From Sphingomonas natans (GTDB lineage: Bacteria; Pseudomonadota; Alphaproteobacteria; Sphingomonadales; Sphingomonadaceae), in assembly GCF_030546695.1 (NCBI RefSeq), contig NZ_JAUOTP010000007.1, positions 62,001 through 126,000 of the forward strand: DNA of 64,000 bases. Direction: 5' to 3'. Under the pieces are notes generated by a model, which had not been told where the DNA came from, made no database searches, and saw only the letters and a program-made list of their open reading frames with translations. The translations under genes and the position numbers were made by a program. Positions 44,242-53,346 of the stretch are shown in pieces (the first letter of the stretch is position 1; each line of letters opens with the position of its first letter).

Positions 44242-44357
44242 ATCCTCCCCTGAAAGGGGAGGTGGCGCGTCGAAGACGTGACGGAGGGGTCGCCGTCTCG
44301 CGCGGATCTACCCCTCCACCATCCTGGATGGTCCCCCTCCTTCCAGGGGAGGATGAT
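44242..44357. repeat. palindromic repeat (argF-hslO spacer)
   Basis: Starts CATCCTCCCCTGAAAGGGGA and ends TTCCAGGGGAGGATG, with ACGGAGGGGT and ACCCCTCC inside. Related in plan to family C but with its own internal sequence (GGTGGCGCG, GTCGCC). Confidence 0.75.
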
Positions 44358-44396
44358 GGGGTAGAAATTCCGCCCCTCCGCCCCGACATTCGCGCC

Positions 44397-45287
44397 ATGT
44401 CCTCGTATCTCGATTCCGCCCTCGGCTTCACCTTGCCCGGCCGCCACGCGCGCGGCCGCGTCGCGCGGCTCGGCACCGTGCTCGACGAGGTGCTCGGCGC
44501 GCACGGCTATCCGGCCGCGATCGAGCGCGTGCTCGCCGAGGCGCTCGTGCTCGCCGCCTTGTTCGGATCGACGCTGAAGGATGCGACCGGGCAACTGACG
44601 CTGCAGGCGCAGACGCAGGGCGGGGTGATCGACCTGCTCGTCTGCGATTATCGCGGTGGGGTGATGCGCGGTTACATCCGCCACGATCCCGAGCGGCTGG
44701 GCGAGCTGCCCGCCGATCCCTCGCTCTTCGCCCTGTTCGGCAAGGGCTATCTGGCGATCACCTTCGATCAGACGATGACGAAGGAGCGCTATCAGGGGAT
44801 CGTGCCGCTGGAAGGCGGATCACTGGCGCAGGCCGCCGAAAGCTATTTCGCGCAGTCGGAGCAGATACCGAGCCTCGTCCGCATCGGCGTCGCGCGCCTG
44901 CCCGACGGGCGCCACGTCGCGGGCGGGCTGCTGCTCCAGCATCTGCCCGAGGGCGAGGAAGGGCGCGACCGGATCCATACGCGGCTCGATCATCCCGAAT
45001 GGGAACATGTCGCCGCGCTTGGCGGGACGGTGCAGGGCGAGGAGCTGACCGATCCGGCGCTGCCGCTCGAGACCTTGCTGTGGCGGCTGTTCAACGAGGA
45101 CGAGGTGCGCGTGCTGCCGCCGGTGGCGCTGGCGCAGGGCTGCCGCTGCGATCCCGACCATATCCGTTCGGTGATCGAACGCTTCCCCGCCGACGAGCGC
45201 GCGGAGATGGCGGACGAGGCCGGGCTGATCCATGTCGACTGCGAATTCTGCGCGAGCCGCTACTCGATCGAGGCGGCGCTCGGCTGA
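44397..45287 (+). CDS. hslO: redox-regulated chaperone Hsp33
   Basis: Holding chaperone activated by oxidation of its zinc cysteines. 296 residues; ligands Cys 249 and Cys 251 (CRCDPDH) and Cys 282 and Cys 285 (CEFC), the standard CxC...CxxC pattern. The frame opens at 44262 inside the repeat; MSSYLDSALGFTLPGRHARG at 44397 is the natural start. Confidence 0.95.
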   Translation: MSSYLDSALGFTLPGRHARGRVARLGTVLDEVLGAHGYPAAIERVLAEALVLAALFGSTLKDATGQLTLQAQTQGGVIDLLVCDYRGGVMRGYIRHDPERLGELPADPSLFALFGKGYLAITFDQTMTKERYQGIVPLEGGSLAQAAESYFAQSEQIPSLVRIGVARLPDGRHVAGGLLLQHLPEGEEGRDRIHTRLDHPEWEHVAALGGTVQGEELTDPALPLETLLWRLFNEDEVRVLPPVALAQGCRCDPDHIRSVIERFPADERAEMADEAGLIHVDCEFCASRYSIEAALG

Positions 45288-45302
45288 GCGCATTCACGCA
45301 TC

Positions 45303-45414
45303 ATTTACCTTGTTGGGGGTAAGGACTGTTCCAGTGCCCCGGCACTGTCCTCCCTAGCGGGCGCAAGCCCGATACTGGGCCGCCCCGTCCCCCGGAGCGG
45401 CCCTTTTCTTTTTG
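45303..45414 (+). ncRNA. candidate structured RNA downstream of hslO
   Basis: Between hslO and queC: stem AGGAC...GTCCT enclosing AGTG(CCCCGG)CACT with a six-base bulge (45322-45351); then CGGGC(GCAA)GCCCG with a GNRA loop (45358-45371); then a terminator stem GGGCCGC/GCGGCCC with TTTTCTTTTT. The first and second stems are joined by TCCTCCCTAG, an anti-Shine-Dalgarno-like CU motif such as occurs in some alphaproteobacterial sRNAs. It could be an hslO 3'-UTR-derived or independent sRNA. No promoter is certain. Confidence 0.4.
45377..45413 (+). terminator. rho-independent terminator after hslO / sRNA candidate
   Basis: GGGCCGC (45377-45383) pairs with GCGGCCC (45397-45403), with a possible inner CCG/CGG stem, then TTTTCTTTTT. 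Confidence 0.85.
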
Positions 45415-45422
45415 GGGGATGC

Positions 45423-45529
45423 TCCCCTCCCTGGAAGGGAGGGTCGGGGGTGGGTCGGCCGGTGTGGCGCGAGCCGCTCCATGGTGACGCACCCACCCCT
45501 CAATCCCCTCCCTGCGTGCAGGGAGGGGA
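45423..45529. repeat. family C palindromic repeat (upstream of queC)
   Basis: CCCCTCCCTGGAAGGGAGGG, GGGGGTGGGTCGGCC, then ACCCACCCCTCAATCCCCTC and CCTGCGTGCAGGGAGGGG. It lies between the terminator at 45377 and queC. Confidence 0.8.
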
Positions 45530-45580
45530 AGTGCTTCCTGCCACCTTTCCCGCCGCGCGCGGCGCCCCTATGTGGCGCGC

Positions 45581-46309
45581 ATGAGCAGCCAATTCTCCCA
45601 GCCCGCAGAGAAAGCGGTCGTTCTTCTGTCCGGCGGCCTCGATTCGATGGTCGTCGCCGCGCTCGCGCGCGAGGCGGGGCGGTCGGTCTGCGCGCTGACG
45701 ATCGACTATAACCAGCGCCACCGGGTCGAGCTGGACGCGGCCGCGCGCGTCGCGGCGATGATCGGGGTCGAGCGGCATATCGTCCTGCCCCTCGATTTGA
45801 CCCGCTTCGGCGGATCGGCGCTGACCGCGGATATCGACGTGCCCAAGGACGGCGTCGGCAGCGACGGTGCGGGCGGCATCCCCGTTACCTATGTGCCCGC
45901 GCGCAACACGATCTTCCTGAGCCTGGCGCTGGGTTTCGCCGAATCGTGCGGTGCGCGCAGCATCTGGATCGGGGTCAATGCGCTCGATTATTCGGGCTAT
46001 CCCGATTGCCGCCCCGAATTCGTCCGCGCCTTCCAGGATCTCGCCAATCTCGCAACCAAGGCGGGGGTCGAGGGCGATCGCTTCCGCGTCGAGACGCCTT
46101 TGCTGCACATGACCAAGGCCGATATCGCGAGCGAGGCGGCGCGGCTGGGGCTCGATGCCGCGATCAGCTGGTCCTGCTACGATCCGGTGCCGACGCCTGA
46201 GGGCGCGAAGGCGTGCGGGACGTGCGACGCGTGCCGGCTACGCGCCAAGGGCTTCGCGGAGGCCGGCCTGCCCGATCCGACGCTCTATGCAGGCGCGCCG
46301 CCGGCATGA
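45581..46309 (+). CDS. queC: 7-cyano-7-deazaguanine synthase
   Basis: ATP-dependent step of queuosine precursor synthesis (CDG to preQ0). 242 residues; PP-loop SGGLDS at 17-22; zinc cysteines in WSCYDP and CGTCDACRLR near the end. ATGA overlap with queE shows translational coupling. queD and queF are not in the window. Confidence 0.95.
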   Translation: MSSQFSQPAEKAVVLLSGGLDSMVVAALAREAGRSVCALTIDYNQRHRVELDAAARVAAMIGVERHIVLPLDLTRFGGSALTADIDVPKDGVGSDGAGGIPVTYVPARNTIFLSLALGFAESCGARSIWIGVNALDYSGYPDCRPEFVRAFQDLANLATKAGVEGDRFRVETPLLHMTKADIASEAARLGLDAAISWSCYDPVPTPEGAKACGTCDACRLRAKGFAEAGLPDPTLYAGAPPA

Positions 46310-46950
46310 GCTATGCGGTCAAGGAGATGTTCCTGACGCTGCAGGGCGAGGGACTGCAGGCGGGGCGGCGCGCGGTGTTCATCCGCTTCGCCGGCTGCAA
46401 TCTGTGGTCGGGGCGCGAGGTGGATCGCGCCGACGCGCAATGCCGCTTCTGCGACACCGATTTCGTCGGCGTGGACGGCGAGGGCGGTGGCCGCTTCGCC
46501 GATGCCGACGCGCTGGCCGACCGCGCGGCGGCATTCTGGGCCGAGGGGCTGACGGCGCCCGAGGCGCGGCCCTTCGCGGTCATCACCGGCGGCGAGCCGA
46601 CCTTGCAGCTCGATGGCGAGGCGATCGCCGCGCTGAAGGCGCGCGGCTTCGAGATCGCGATCGAGACGAACGGGACAAACCCGGTGCCGGAGGGCGTCGA
46701 CTGGATCTGCGTCAGCCCGAAGGCGGGCACGGTGATCGTCCAGACTGCGGGCGACGAACTCAAGCTCGTCTGGCCGCAGGCGGATGTCGACCTGCGCGCG
46801 CTGGAGGGCTGGGACTTCACGCATCGGCTCGTCCAGCCGATGGATGGCGTGGGGCTCGGCGATACGCAGGCGGCATGCATCGATTTCGTGCTCGCCAATC
46901 CGCGCTGGCGGCTCTCGCTGCAGAACCACAAGATGATCGGGGTGCGCTGA
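46306..46950 (+). CDS. queE: 7-carboxy-7-deazaguanine synthase
   Basis: Radical SAM enzyme that makes CDG, the QueC substrate. 214 residues. Cluster cysteines are residues 31, 46 and 49 with spacing C-x14-C-x2-C, the expanded form known from many proteobacterial QueE proteins, and FAGCNLWSG / QCRFCDTDF are family blocks. Starts at ATG 46306 within the queC stop. Confidence 0.94.
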   Translation: MSYAVKEMFLTLQGEGLQAGRRAVFIRFAGCNLWSGREVDRADAQCRFCDTDFVGVDGEGGGRFADADALADRAAAFWAEGLTAPEARPFAVITGGEPTLQLDGEAIAALKARGFEIAIETNGTNPVPEGVDWICVSPKAGTVIVQTAGDELKLVWPQADVDLRALEGWDFTHRLVQPMDGVGLGDTQAACIDFVLANPRWRLSLQNHKMIGVR

Positions 46951-46973
46951 CGATAGCGCGATACATACTCTCT

Positions 46974-47074
46974 CCGTTCGCTTCGAGCGAAGATCGAGCC
47001 CGGTCGAGATCGAAGTCGAGAAGTCCTCGACGGACGCTTCTCGACTTCGCTCGAAGCTGCTCGAACCGAACGAG
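46974..47074. repeat. family B palindromic repeat (downstream of queE)
   Basis: CCGTTCGCTTCGAGCGAAGA at the left and CTCGAAGCTGCTCGAACCGA at the right, a more symmetric variant of the copies at 28114 and 43184. It lies between the convergent stops of queE and the exported protein gene. Confidence 0.8.
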
Positions 47075-47086
47075 GTTAGATACGCC

Positions 47087-47731
47087 TCAGCAGGCGATCG
47101 CCTTGCCCTTCTTGTTGACGCAGCCGAGCGAGGGCATCGGCATGACGATGCTGTTCGTCCCGTAAGCGAAGACCATGTCGCCCGCGGGCGAGAGGCTGTT
47201 GCGGAATTCGCGCATCCGCGCGGTCGCCAGCGACATCAGCTCGCCGCGCTTGAGCGCGAGCGCCTCGCGGCCGATCGACGAGGCGGTCTCGCAGAATTCG
47301 AGTTGGCCGTGGAAGGTCGAGAAGCCATTATAGGTGCGCGTCGAGAACTGATCGATCCCGGTCTGCCACGCCTTTGGGCTGGTGCGTTTGAAATAGCCGA
47401 GCAGGATCGCATAATTGCTGGCGAGCTCGGTCACGTGATTGCGGAGCAAGGCGTTGTAATTGCTGACCGTGAGCAGCGAGGGCTGGAACTGGCACTGGAG
47501 CGCGGCCACGTTCAGCCCGGCGCGCAGGCCCCAGAGCAGATTGGCCTTCACCTCCTTGGGCGTCGCCCCCGGCAGCGCGACCAGCAGGCCCGGCTCGTCG
47601 CCATTGACCGGCTCGCCCTTCAGCTGCGGCGATCGCCAGAACAGATAGGCCGAGGCCGGCTGCGCGACCGAGACCGTGACGAGACAGGCCGTCATCACAG
47701 CCGGAATCGCGCTTTTCCAAACCCTTGCCAT
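47087..47731 (-). CDS. exported hypothetical protein
   Basis: A 214-residue protein with signal peptide (MARVWKSAIPAVMTACLVTV, cleavage near ASA-Y). Mature part is helical (NYNALLRNHVTELASNYAILLG) with three cysteines, including a Cys four from the C-terminus (GCVNKKGKAIAC) that may pair with another. Family not recognised. ATG at 47731 gives the signal peptide; longer starts do not. Confidence 0.6.
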   Translation of the reverse strand: MARVWKSAIPAVMTACLVTVSVAQPASAYLFWRSPQLKGEPVNGDEPGLLVALPGATPKEVKANLLWGLRAGLNVAALQCQFQPSLLTVSNYNALLRNHVTELASNYAILLGYFKRTSPKAWQTGIDQFSTRTYNGFSTFHGQLEFCETASSIGREALALKRGELMSLATARMREFRNSLSPAGDMVFAYGTNSIVMPMPSLGCVNKKGKAIAC

Positions 47732-47856
47732 CAAGCCTTCTCCCAAACGCGACTTAAACAGGGTTGCGGTGCGCGCGGCAAGCGTCCCGTGCGGGGCTGC
47801 CTGCGCGCGGGCGGCGAGACGTGTCGTCCGTCCGCCCGAAAATCCGGAGCCGGAAT

Positions 47857-47886
47857 CAAAAGGGCTGCCGGTGTGACCCGACAGCC
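47857..47886 (-). terminator. rho-independent terminator of the small lipoprotein gene
   Basis: On the minus strand GGGCTGTCGG, loop GTCACA, CCGGCAGCCC, then TTTT. It is 27 bases after the lipoprotein stop. Confidence 0.8.
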
Positions 47887-47912
47887 CGATCAATCTTGGT
47901 CCGAGAACGGAC

Positions 47913-48113
47913 TTACATCATGTTCGAGCCGTTGCCCATTTCCATGCCCGACATGTCGTTCATCGTGCCCTCTTCAGGCGCCATGGTGTTCATGTCGGTC
48001 ACGGTCGTGTTCTCGGTGATGTTCGTGTTCTCGGTCTTGCCGCAGGCCGAAACGGCCAGCGCGGCGCCGGCGATCAGGGCGACAGCCGTGGTCTTCTTGA
48101 TGATCGTGCGCAT
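47913..48113 (-). CDS. small lipoprotein
   Basis: A 66-residue protein with a lipobox: signal MRTIIKKTTAVALIAGAALA followed by VSACGKT, so Cys 24 is probably lipidated. The mature part is a short Asn/Thr/Met-rich tail ending MGNGSNMM, possibly unstructured. Methionine-rich tails can bind copper, but this is only a suggestion. Confidence 0.7.
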   Translation of the reverse strand: MRTIIKKTTAVALIAGAALAVSACGKTENTNITENTTVTDMNTMAPEEGTMNDMSGMEMGNGSNMM

Positions 48114-48207
48114 AGTCCAGACTCCCTAGTGTGATTTGGCCCGGGCTTAGGCTGCCATTTTCCAAATCGGTCGTGATCCTAGCAGAAAGCCCCGTCGTCT
48201 CAAGAGT

Positions 48208-48903
48208 CTACCGCACCTGCGATAAACTCCACAGAAAGTTGGGGAATTCGGCCTGGAGAGCGTTATCGAGGCTTTTCATGTCCGTGGCCACACCCAGACG
48301 TTCGAGGCTCGTCACGCCATGTTCGGCGATGCCGCATGGCACGATCGCGCCGAAATGTGCCAGATCCGGCGCGACGTTGATCGAGAAACCGTGGAGCGTC
48401 ACCCAGCGGCGGACGCGCACGCCGATCGCCGCGACCTTCGCCTCGCCTCCGGTCGGCTCATCGACCCAGATGCCGATCCGTCCCTCGGCGGTGCGCGCCG
48501 CAACGCCGAGCCGGCCGAGCGCGGCGATGATCCATTGCTCGAGCTTGGCGACATAGCAGCGCACGTCGCGGCCGCGCGCATCGAGATCCAGCATCACATA
48601 GCCGACGCGCTGGCCGGGCCCGTGATAGGTGTGGCGCCCGCCCCGGCCCGAGCGGTGGACCGGGAAGAGATCGGGCGAGAGCAGCTCCTCGGGCGGGGCG
48701 CTGGTGCCGGCGGTGATGAGCGGGGGATGTTCGAGCAGCCAGACGAGTTCGGCAGCGCCGCCTTCGCGGATTGCCGCCGCGCGCGCCTCCATCTCGGCGA
48801 CCGCGCCCGCATAATCGGTCAGACCGGGGCTGATCCGCCAATCGACGGCGGCGCCGGGGGGCGGGCCGGACGGGTGCGGGGCGGGGGAGGCGCAGGCTAG
48901 CAT
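48208..48903 (-). CDS. lipB: lipoyl(octanoyl) transferase
   Basis: Transfers octanoyl groups from ACP to lipoyl domains. 231 residues; [12 protein letters not shown] at 88-99 is the substrate loop, Lys 156 and Cys 190 (AIVPCGI) the catalytic pair. The start at 48903 is the one giving family length; a start at 49014 is possible but unlikely. Confidence 0.95.
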   Translation of the reverse strand: MLACASPAPHPSGPPPGAAVDWRISPGLTDYAGAVAEMEARAAAIREGGAAELVWLLEHPPLITAGTSAPPEELLSPDLFPVHRSGRGGRHTYHGPGQRVGYVMLDLDARGRDVRCYVAKLEQWIIAALGRLGVAARTAEGRIGIWVDEPTGGEAKVAAIGVRVRRWVTLHGFSINVAPDLAHFGAIVPCGIAEHGVTSLERLGVATDMKSLDNALQAEFPNFLWSLSQVR

Positions 48904-49004
48904 CTCGCCGATGTGTGGCGCCGGATCGCGGCTGGCAAGCCGCGGGGTGCGACGGCATCGTGCAAATGCTCGCTTTTCGATGCGAATCGCGGCAGGAGCG
49001 GCGC

Positions 49005-49796
49005 GTGCAGACAATTTCGATCGAGCAGGGCTTGCGCGCGCTCCAGCGCTTCGTCCTCGCAGAATGGCGGCTGGCGTTGCCCGTCGCGCTGGCGTTTCTC
49101 GCCTTGCCGCCGTTTATCGTCGGGCTGATCGTCGCGCCCCTGCTGCGCGACGTGCCCGCGACGATGAGCGCGATGCGCGCGCTCGGCCAGTCGATGCCCG
49201 CCTGGGTGACGCCGCTGATGCTCGCCGCGGTGCTGATCGCGGTCGTCGGCGCGCTGGCGCTGATGGCGCTGATGCTGCTTCCGCGGATCAGCGTCGGCGA
49301 GGCGATCGCGACCGCGGTCCGGCGCCTGCCGGCGTGGATCGGCGCGAGCCTGATCGCCTTCGCCATATTGTTCGCGGTGCTGATCGTGATCGGCCTGCTC
49401 GTCGGCTCGCTGCAATCGGGGCCGTGGCTGCTGATCGTGGCGACGCTCGTCGGAATGGTGTTGACCGGCCTGTATCTCGTTCTGATCATGCCGCTGCTTA
49501 TCGACAAGGCGCTCGGGCCGATCGCGGCCCTCCAGCAGGGCTTCTTCCTGTATCGCGGGCAGCTCGTGCGGCTGCTGGGCGGGCTGGTGATGTTCCTCGT
49601 CGGCGCGTGGATCGTGGCGACCGCGATCCAGGTCGCGCTCGGTTCGGTGCTGTTGCTGATCGGTCGCATGGCCGGGCAGATCGAGCTGGCGGCGACGCTC
49701 GTCACCCTGCTCGGCGCGCTCGTTTCCGCGCTCGAATGGGGCGCCTTCTACCTGCTCGTCGCCTGCTTCTATCGTCAGCGCGTCGGCCGCGGCTGA
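49005..49796 (+). CDS. hypothetical inner-membrane protein
   Basis: 263 residues with six hydrophobic segments, including [38 protein letters not shown] and [20 protein letters not shown]. It resembles a class of uncharacterised sphingomonad integral membrane proteins. GTG 49005 follows AGGAG by seven bases, better than upstream starts. It is divergent from lipB; its last 22 bases overlap the convergent GNAT gene. Confidence 0.7.
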   Translation: MQTISIEQGLRALQRFVLAEWRLALPVALAFLALPPFIVGLIVAPLLRDVPATMSAMRALGQSMPAWVTPLMLAAVLIAVVGALALMALMLLPRISVGEAIATAVRRLPAWIGASLIAFAILFAVLIVIGLLVGSLQSGPWLLIVATLVGMVLTGLYLVLIMPLLIDKALGPIAALQQGFFLYRGQLVRLLGGLVMFLVGAWIVATAIQVALGSVLLLIGRMAGQIELAATLVTLLGALVSALEWGAFYLLVACFYRQRVGRG

Positions 49797-50377
49797 TCCA
49801 GCACCGGCGCGTGCGGCCCCGCCTCGCGCGGGAGCACGCCCAGCAGGCGCGGATCGGCGAAGATCTCCACCGCCCGCGCGAAAGCGACAAAGCCCTGACG
49901 TTGATAGAAATTCAGCGCGGACGGATGATCGAGCGTGCAGGTATGGACCCAGACGCGGCCGATCCCCGGCCGCCACGCGCGCGCCAGCGTCTCGGCCATC
50001 AGCCAGCGGCCATGGCCCTTGCCCGAAAGCTCGGTGATCAGCCCGAAGAAGCCGATCTCGCATTCGCCCGCGACGCGGAAGTCGAGCTCCAGTATGCCGA
50101 TCTCGATCCCCGCGCGATCGGTGACGGCATAGACCTCCACGGCCGGGTCATCGATGATCGCGGTGAGCGCTGCATCGTCGAGCAACAGCCGCGAGAACCA
50201 CAGCCAGGGTGTGCCGATACGGGTGAAGAGCGTCCGGTAGCGCTCCGGCGGCGGGCTCGCCCAGCGAACGAGCCGGAAGGGCGAAGCGGGGAGCGGCCTG
50301 GGCTTCGGCCGCTCGCGCATCTCCAGCGAGGTCACGATCGCGGCGAGTTCGCCGTCGGCGACCGGGGTCAGCGCCAC
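49775..50377 (-). CDS. GNAT family N-acetyltransferase
   Basis: A 200-residue acetyltransferase. Residues 95-150 form the acetyl-CoA fold: CEIGFFGLITELSGKGHGRW (G-K-G-H-G loop) and LDHPSALNFYQRQGFVAF, the last strand. The N-terminal 90 residues are atypical (RLVRWASPPPERYRTLF). Substrate unknown. It is followed by hemF upstream with only four bases between, so they share a transcript. Confidence 0.8.
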   Translation of the reverse strand: MALTPVADGELAAIVTSLEMRERPKPRPLPASPFRLVRWASPPPERYRTLFTRIGTPWLWFSRLLLDDAALTAIIDDPAVEVYAVTDRAGIEIGILELDFRVAGECEIGFFGLITELSGKGHGRWLMAETLARAWRPGIGRVWVHTCTLDHPSALNFYQRQGFVAFARAVEIFADPRLLGVLPREAGPHAPVLDQPRPTR

Positions 50378-50381
50378 GGGG

Positions 50382-51239
50382 CTATTCCCACGTTGCGACA
50401 GGGGGCAGGCTCATCAGGATCGCGTCGATATTGCCGCCGGTCTTGAGCCCGAACAACGTGCCCCGATCATAGACGAGATTGAACTCGGCATAGCGGCCCC
50501 GATAGGCGAGCAACGCCGCGCGATCGGCTTCGCTCGGCGCCTCGTCCATCCGCCGGCGCACGATTCGCGGGAAGGCGTCGAGGAACGCTTCGCCGACCGC
50601 GCGGACGAAGGCGAAGTTGGTCTCGAAATCGCCTTCGAGATGATCGAAGAAGATGCCGCCGACGCCGCGATGCACCTTGCGATGCGGGATCCAGAAATAA
50701 TCCTCGGCCCATTTGGCGAAGCGCGGATAGTCGCCCGGCTCCGGATGCGCCTCGCAGGCGGCGCGCAGGGTCGCGTGGAAATCCTCGGTATCCTCGGCGC
50801 GGGGCAGCGGCGGATTGAGATCGGCGCCGCCGCCGAACCAGCGTTTGGTCGTGTTAAGGAAGCGGCAGTTCATGTGCACCGCGGGCACGTGCGGGTTGGC
50901 CATATGCGCGACGAGGCTGATGCCGGTCGCGAAGAAGCGCGGATCGTCGGCGGCGCCGTGGATCGTCTTGCCGAACTCGCCTTCCAGATGGCCGCCGACG
51001 GTGGAGACGTTGACGCCGACCTTCTCGAACACGCGTCCCTTCATCACGCCGCGCACGCCGCCGCCGCCGGGGCTGCCGTCGGGCTCGATCCGGTCCCACG
51101 GCACATAATCGAAGGCGGCGTCGCTGCCCGCCTCGCGCTCGATCGCCTCGAAGGCGGCGCAGATCCGGTCGCGAAGCGCCTCGAACCAGTCGCGCGCGCT
51201 TTGCTGTTCGGGGTCGAGCGGCGAGGATGTGTTTTGCAT
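50382..51239 (-). CDS. hemF: oxygen-dependent coproporphyrinogen III oxidase
   Basis: Aerobic haem synthesis step to protoporphyrinogen. 285 residues, with family signatures GGGVRGVMKGRVFEKVGVNV, MNCRFLNTTKRWFGGGADLN and GGIFFDHLEGDFE. Together with hemW at 57.7 kb the region covers both O2-dependent and radical-SAM haem-related enzymes. Confidence 0.96.
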   Translation of the reverse strand: MQNTSSPLDPEQQSARDWFEALRDRICAAFEAIEREAGSDAAFDYVPWDRIEPDGSPGGGGVRGVMKGRVFEKVGVNVSTVGGHLEGEFGKTIHGAADDPRFFATGISLVAHMANPHVPAVHMNCRFLNTTKRWFGGGADLNPPLPRAEDTEDFHATLRAACEAHPEPGDYPRFAKWAEDYFWIPHRKVHRGVGGIFFDHLEGDFETNFAFVRAVGEAFLDAFPRIVRRRMDEAPSEADRAALLAYRGRYAEFNLVYDRGTLFGLKTGGNIDAILMSLPPVATWE

Positions 51240-51319
51240 GAAACGAGCGCTTGGCGTGCGTCTTTACGCCACGCAAGCGTTCGAATAGTTGCGAACCGCT
51301 CGCAATAGCGGGAAGGCGG

Positions 51320-51347
51320 TTGGCAAACCGGCAATCGCGCGTCTAGA
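51320..51347 (+). promoter_or_regulatory. putative promoter of petABC
   Basis: TTGGCA (51320-51325), 16-base spacer, TCTAGA (51342-51347). The leader then carries GCCCT(TATCAAT)AGGGC near 51362-51378 before the petA start. Confidence 0.4.
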
Positions 51348-51411
51348 GCGGGCACAACCGCGCCCTTATCAATAGGGCTGCGAGGGGGTTTAGCGCAGAG
51401 GTTTTCCGCGA

Positions 51412-52005
51412 ATGGCGATGTCGCAAACGTCAGACGATCCGAACCAGCGTCCGCCGGTCATCGGCGAAGCGGAGGAAGCAGGCGTCGGCCCGCGTCGTCG
51501 CGATTTCCTCAATATCGCCGCGGTCAGCTTCGCCGGCGTCGGCGCGGTCGCGGTGGTTTATCCGCTGATCAACCAGATGAACCCGAGCGCGGACGTGCTG
51601 GCGCTCGCTGCGATCGAGATCGACATCTCGTCGATCGCGACCGGCCAGGCGATCAAGACGATGTGGCGCAAGCAGCCCGTCTTCATCCGCAACCTCACGC
51701 CGAAGGAAATCCAGGAGGCCGATGCGGTCCCGGTCGCCAGCCTCCGCGATCCGGCGACGCTCGCCGAGCGGACGAAGGAAGGCCACAAGAACTGGCTGAT
51801 CACGCTCGGCGTGTGCACCCATCTCGGCTGCGTGCCGCTGGGCGCGGGCGAGGGCGAGACGCGCGGTGAATATGGCGGCTATTTCTGCCCGTGCCACGGC
51901 TCGGTCTACGATACCGCGGCGCGCATCCGCAAAGGGCCGGCTCCGCTGAACCTGCAGGTTCCCGAGTACAGCTTCAAATCCGACACCGTCGTCCAGATCG
52001 GCTGA
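51412..52005 (+). CDS. petA: ubiquinol-cytochrome c reductase Rieske iron-sulfur subunit
   Basis: The 2Fe-2S subunit of complex III. 197 residues with an uncleaved Tat-type N-terminus ([20 protein letters not shown]) and cluster ligands CTHLGC (Cys 135, His 137) and CPCHGS (Cys 159, His 162), plus disulphide Cys 140 and 161. First gene of petABC. Confidence 0.98.
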   Translation: MAMSQTSDDPNQRPPVIGEAEEAGVGPRRRDFLNIAAVSFAGVGAVAVVYPLINQMNPSADVLALAAIEIDISSIATGQAIKTMWRKQPVFIRNLTPKEIQEADAVPVASLRDPATLAERTKEGHKNWLITLGVCTHLGCVPLGAGEGETRGEYGGYFCPCHGSVYDTAARIRKGPAPLNLQVPEYSFKSDTVVQIG

Positions 52006-52016
52006 GGTTAGACACG

Positions 52017-53327
52017 ATGAGCTTTCCCTGGGCTGCCCAATACGAGCCGAAGAACCCGCTGATGAAGTGGGTCGACAGCCGCCTGCCGCTGCCGCGCCTG
52101 GTCTATAATGCGGTCGGCGCCGGCTATCCGGTGCCGCGCAACCTCAATTATTTCTGGAATTTCGGCGTCCTCGCCGGGCTCGCGCTCGCGATCCAGATCG
52201 TCACCGGCATCGTGCTGGCGATGCATTACGCGGCCAATGCCGACATCGCCTTCAACAGCGTCGAGAGCATCATGCGCGACGTCAATCAGGGCTGGCTGCT
52301 CCGCTACGCGCATATGAACGGCGCATCGATGTTCTTCATCGTCGTCTACATCCACATCTTCCGCGGCCTCTATTACGGATCGTACAAGGCCCCGCGCGAG
52401 ATGGTGTGGCTGCTCGGCGTGGTCATCTTCCTGCTGATGATGGCGACCGCCTTCATGGGTTATGTGCTGCCGTGGGGCCAGATGAGCTTCTGGGGCGCGC
52501 AGGTCATCACCGGCTTCTTCTCGGCATTGCCGCTCGTCGGCGCGCCGATCCACACGTGGCTGCTGGGCGGCTTCGCGCCGGACAATGCCGCGCTCAACCG
52601 CTTCTTCTCGCTCCATTATCTGCTGCCGTTCGTGATCGCGGGCGTAATCATCCTCCACATCTGGGCGCTGCACATTCCGGGCTCGAACAACCCGACCGGC
52701 GTCGACGTGAAGGGGCCGCAGGATACGGTGCCGTTCCATCCTTATTACACCGCCAAGGACGGCTTCGGCGCGGGCGTGTTCTTCCTGCTGTTCGCCGCGC
52801 TCACCTTCTTCGCGCCGAACATGCTGGGCCATCCGGACAATTATATCCCGGCCAACCCGCTCTCGACGCCGGCGCACATCGTGCCCGAATGGTATTTCTG
52901 GCCTTTCTACGCGATCCTGCGCGCCTTCACGGTGAACTGGTTCTGGGTGCCGGCGAAGCTCTGGGGCGTCATCGCGATGTTCGGGGCGATCGCGCTCCTG
53001 TTCTTCCTGCCCTGGCTCGACAAGTCGCCGGTGCGCTCGGCCAATTACCGGCCGATGTACAAGGTCGCCTTCTGGATCCTCGTGGCCGACGTGCTCGTGC
53101 TCGGCTATATCGGCAAGAGCCCGGCGGAAGAGCCCTATGTCCGCATCGGTCAGTTCACCGCGGCCTATTATTTCGCGCACTTCCTGATCATCGTTCCGAT
53201 CATCAACCTGTTCGAGGTGCCCAAGCCGCTGCCGAATTCCATCACGGAAGCCGTGCTGAAGGGCGAGACCGAAGAAGGCGCGCCGTATGGCGCCGAGACG
53301 CTGGCATCCGCCAGCGGCGCGCACTGA
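52017..53327 (+). CDS. petB: cytochrome b
   Basis: Core of the bc1 complex; 436 residues with eight membrane helices and the four haem histidines in [20 protein letters not shown] and the second helix set ([20 protein letters not shown]). The Qo PEWY motif is in [13 protein letters not shown] 52017 comes 11 bases after petA. Confidence 0.98.
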   Translation: MSFPWAAQYEPKNPLMKWVDSRLPLPRLVYNAVGAGYPVPRNLNYFWNFGVLAGLALAIQIVTGIVLAMHYAANADIAFNSVESIMRDVNQGWLLRYAHMNGASMFFIVVYIHIFRGLYYGSYKAPREMVWLLGVVIFLLMMATAFMGYVLPWGQMSFWGAQVITGFFSALPLVGAPIHTWLLGGFAPDNAALNRFFSLHYLLPFVIAGVIILHIWALHIPGSNNPTGVDVKGPQDTVPFHPYYTAKDGFGAGVFFLLFAALTFFAPNMLGHPDNYIPANPLSTPAHIVPEWYFWPFYAILRAFTVNWFWVPAKLWGVIAMFGAIALLFFLPWLDKSPVRSANYRPMYKVAFWILVADVLVLGYIGKSPAEEPYVRIGQFTAAYYFAHFLIIVPIINLFEVPKPLPNSITEAVLKGETEEGAPYGAETLASASGAH

Positions 53328-53346
53328 GCCAAGGGGGAATACGAAC

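Noticed and set aside
51270-51300. GTTCGAATAG resembling a tRNA T-arm near hemF
   Set aside because: No acceptor stem, anticodon arm or CCA context; only a local GTTCG/CGAAC inverted pair.
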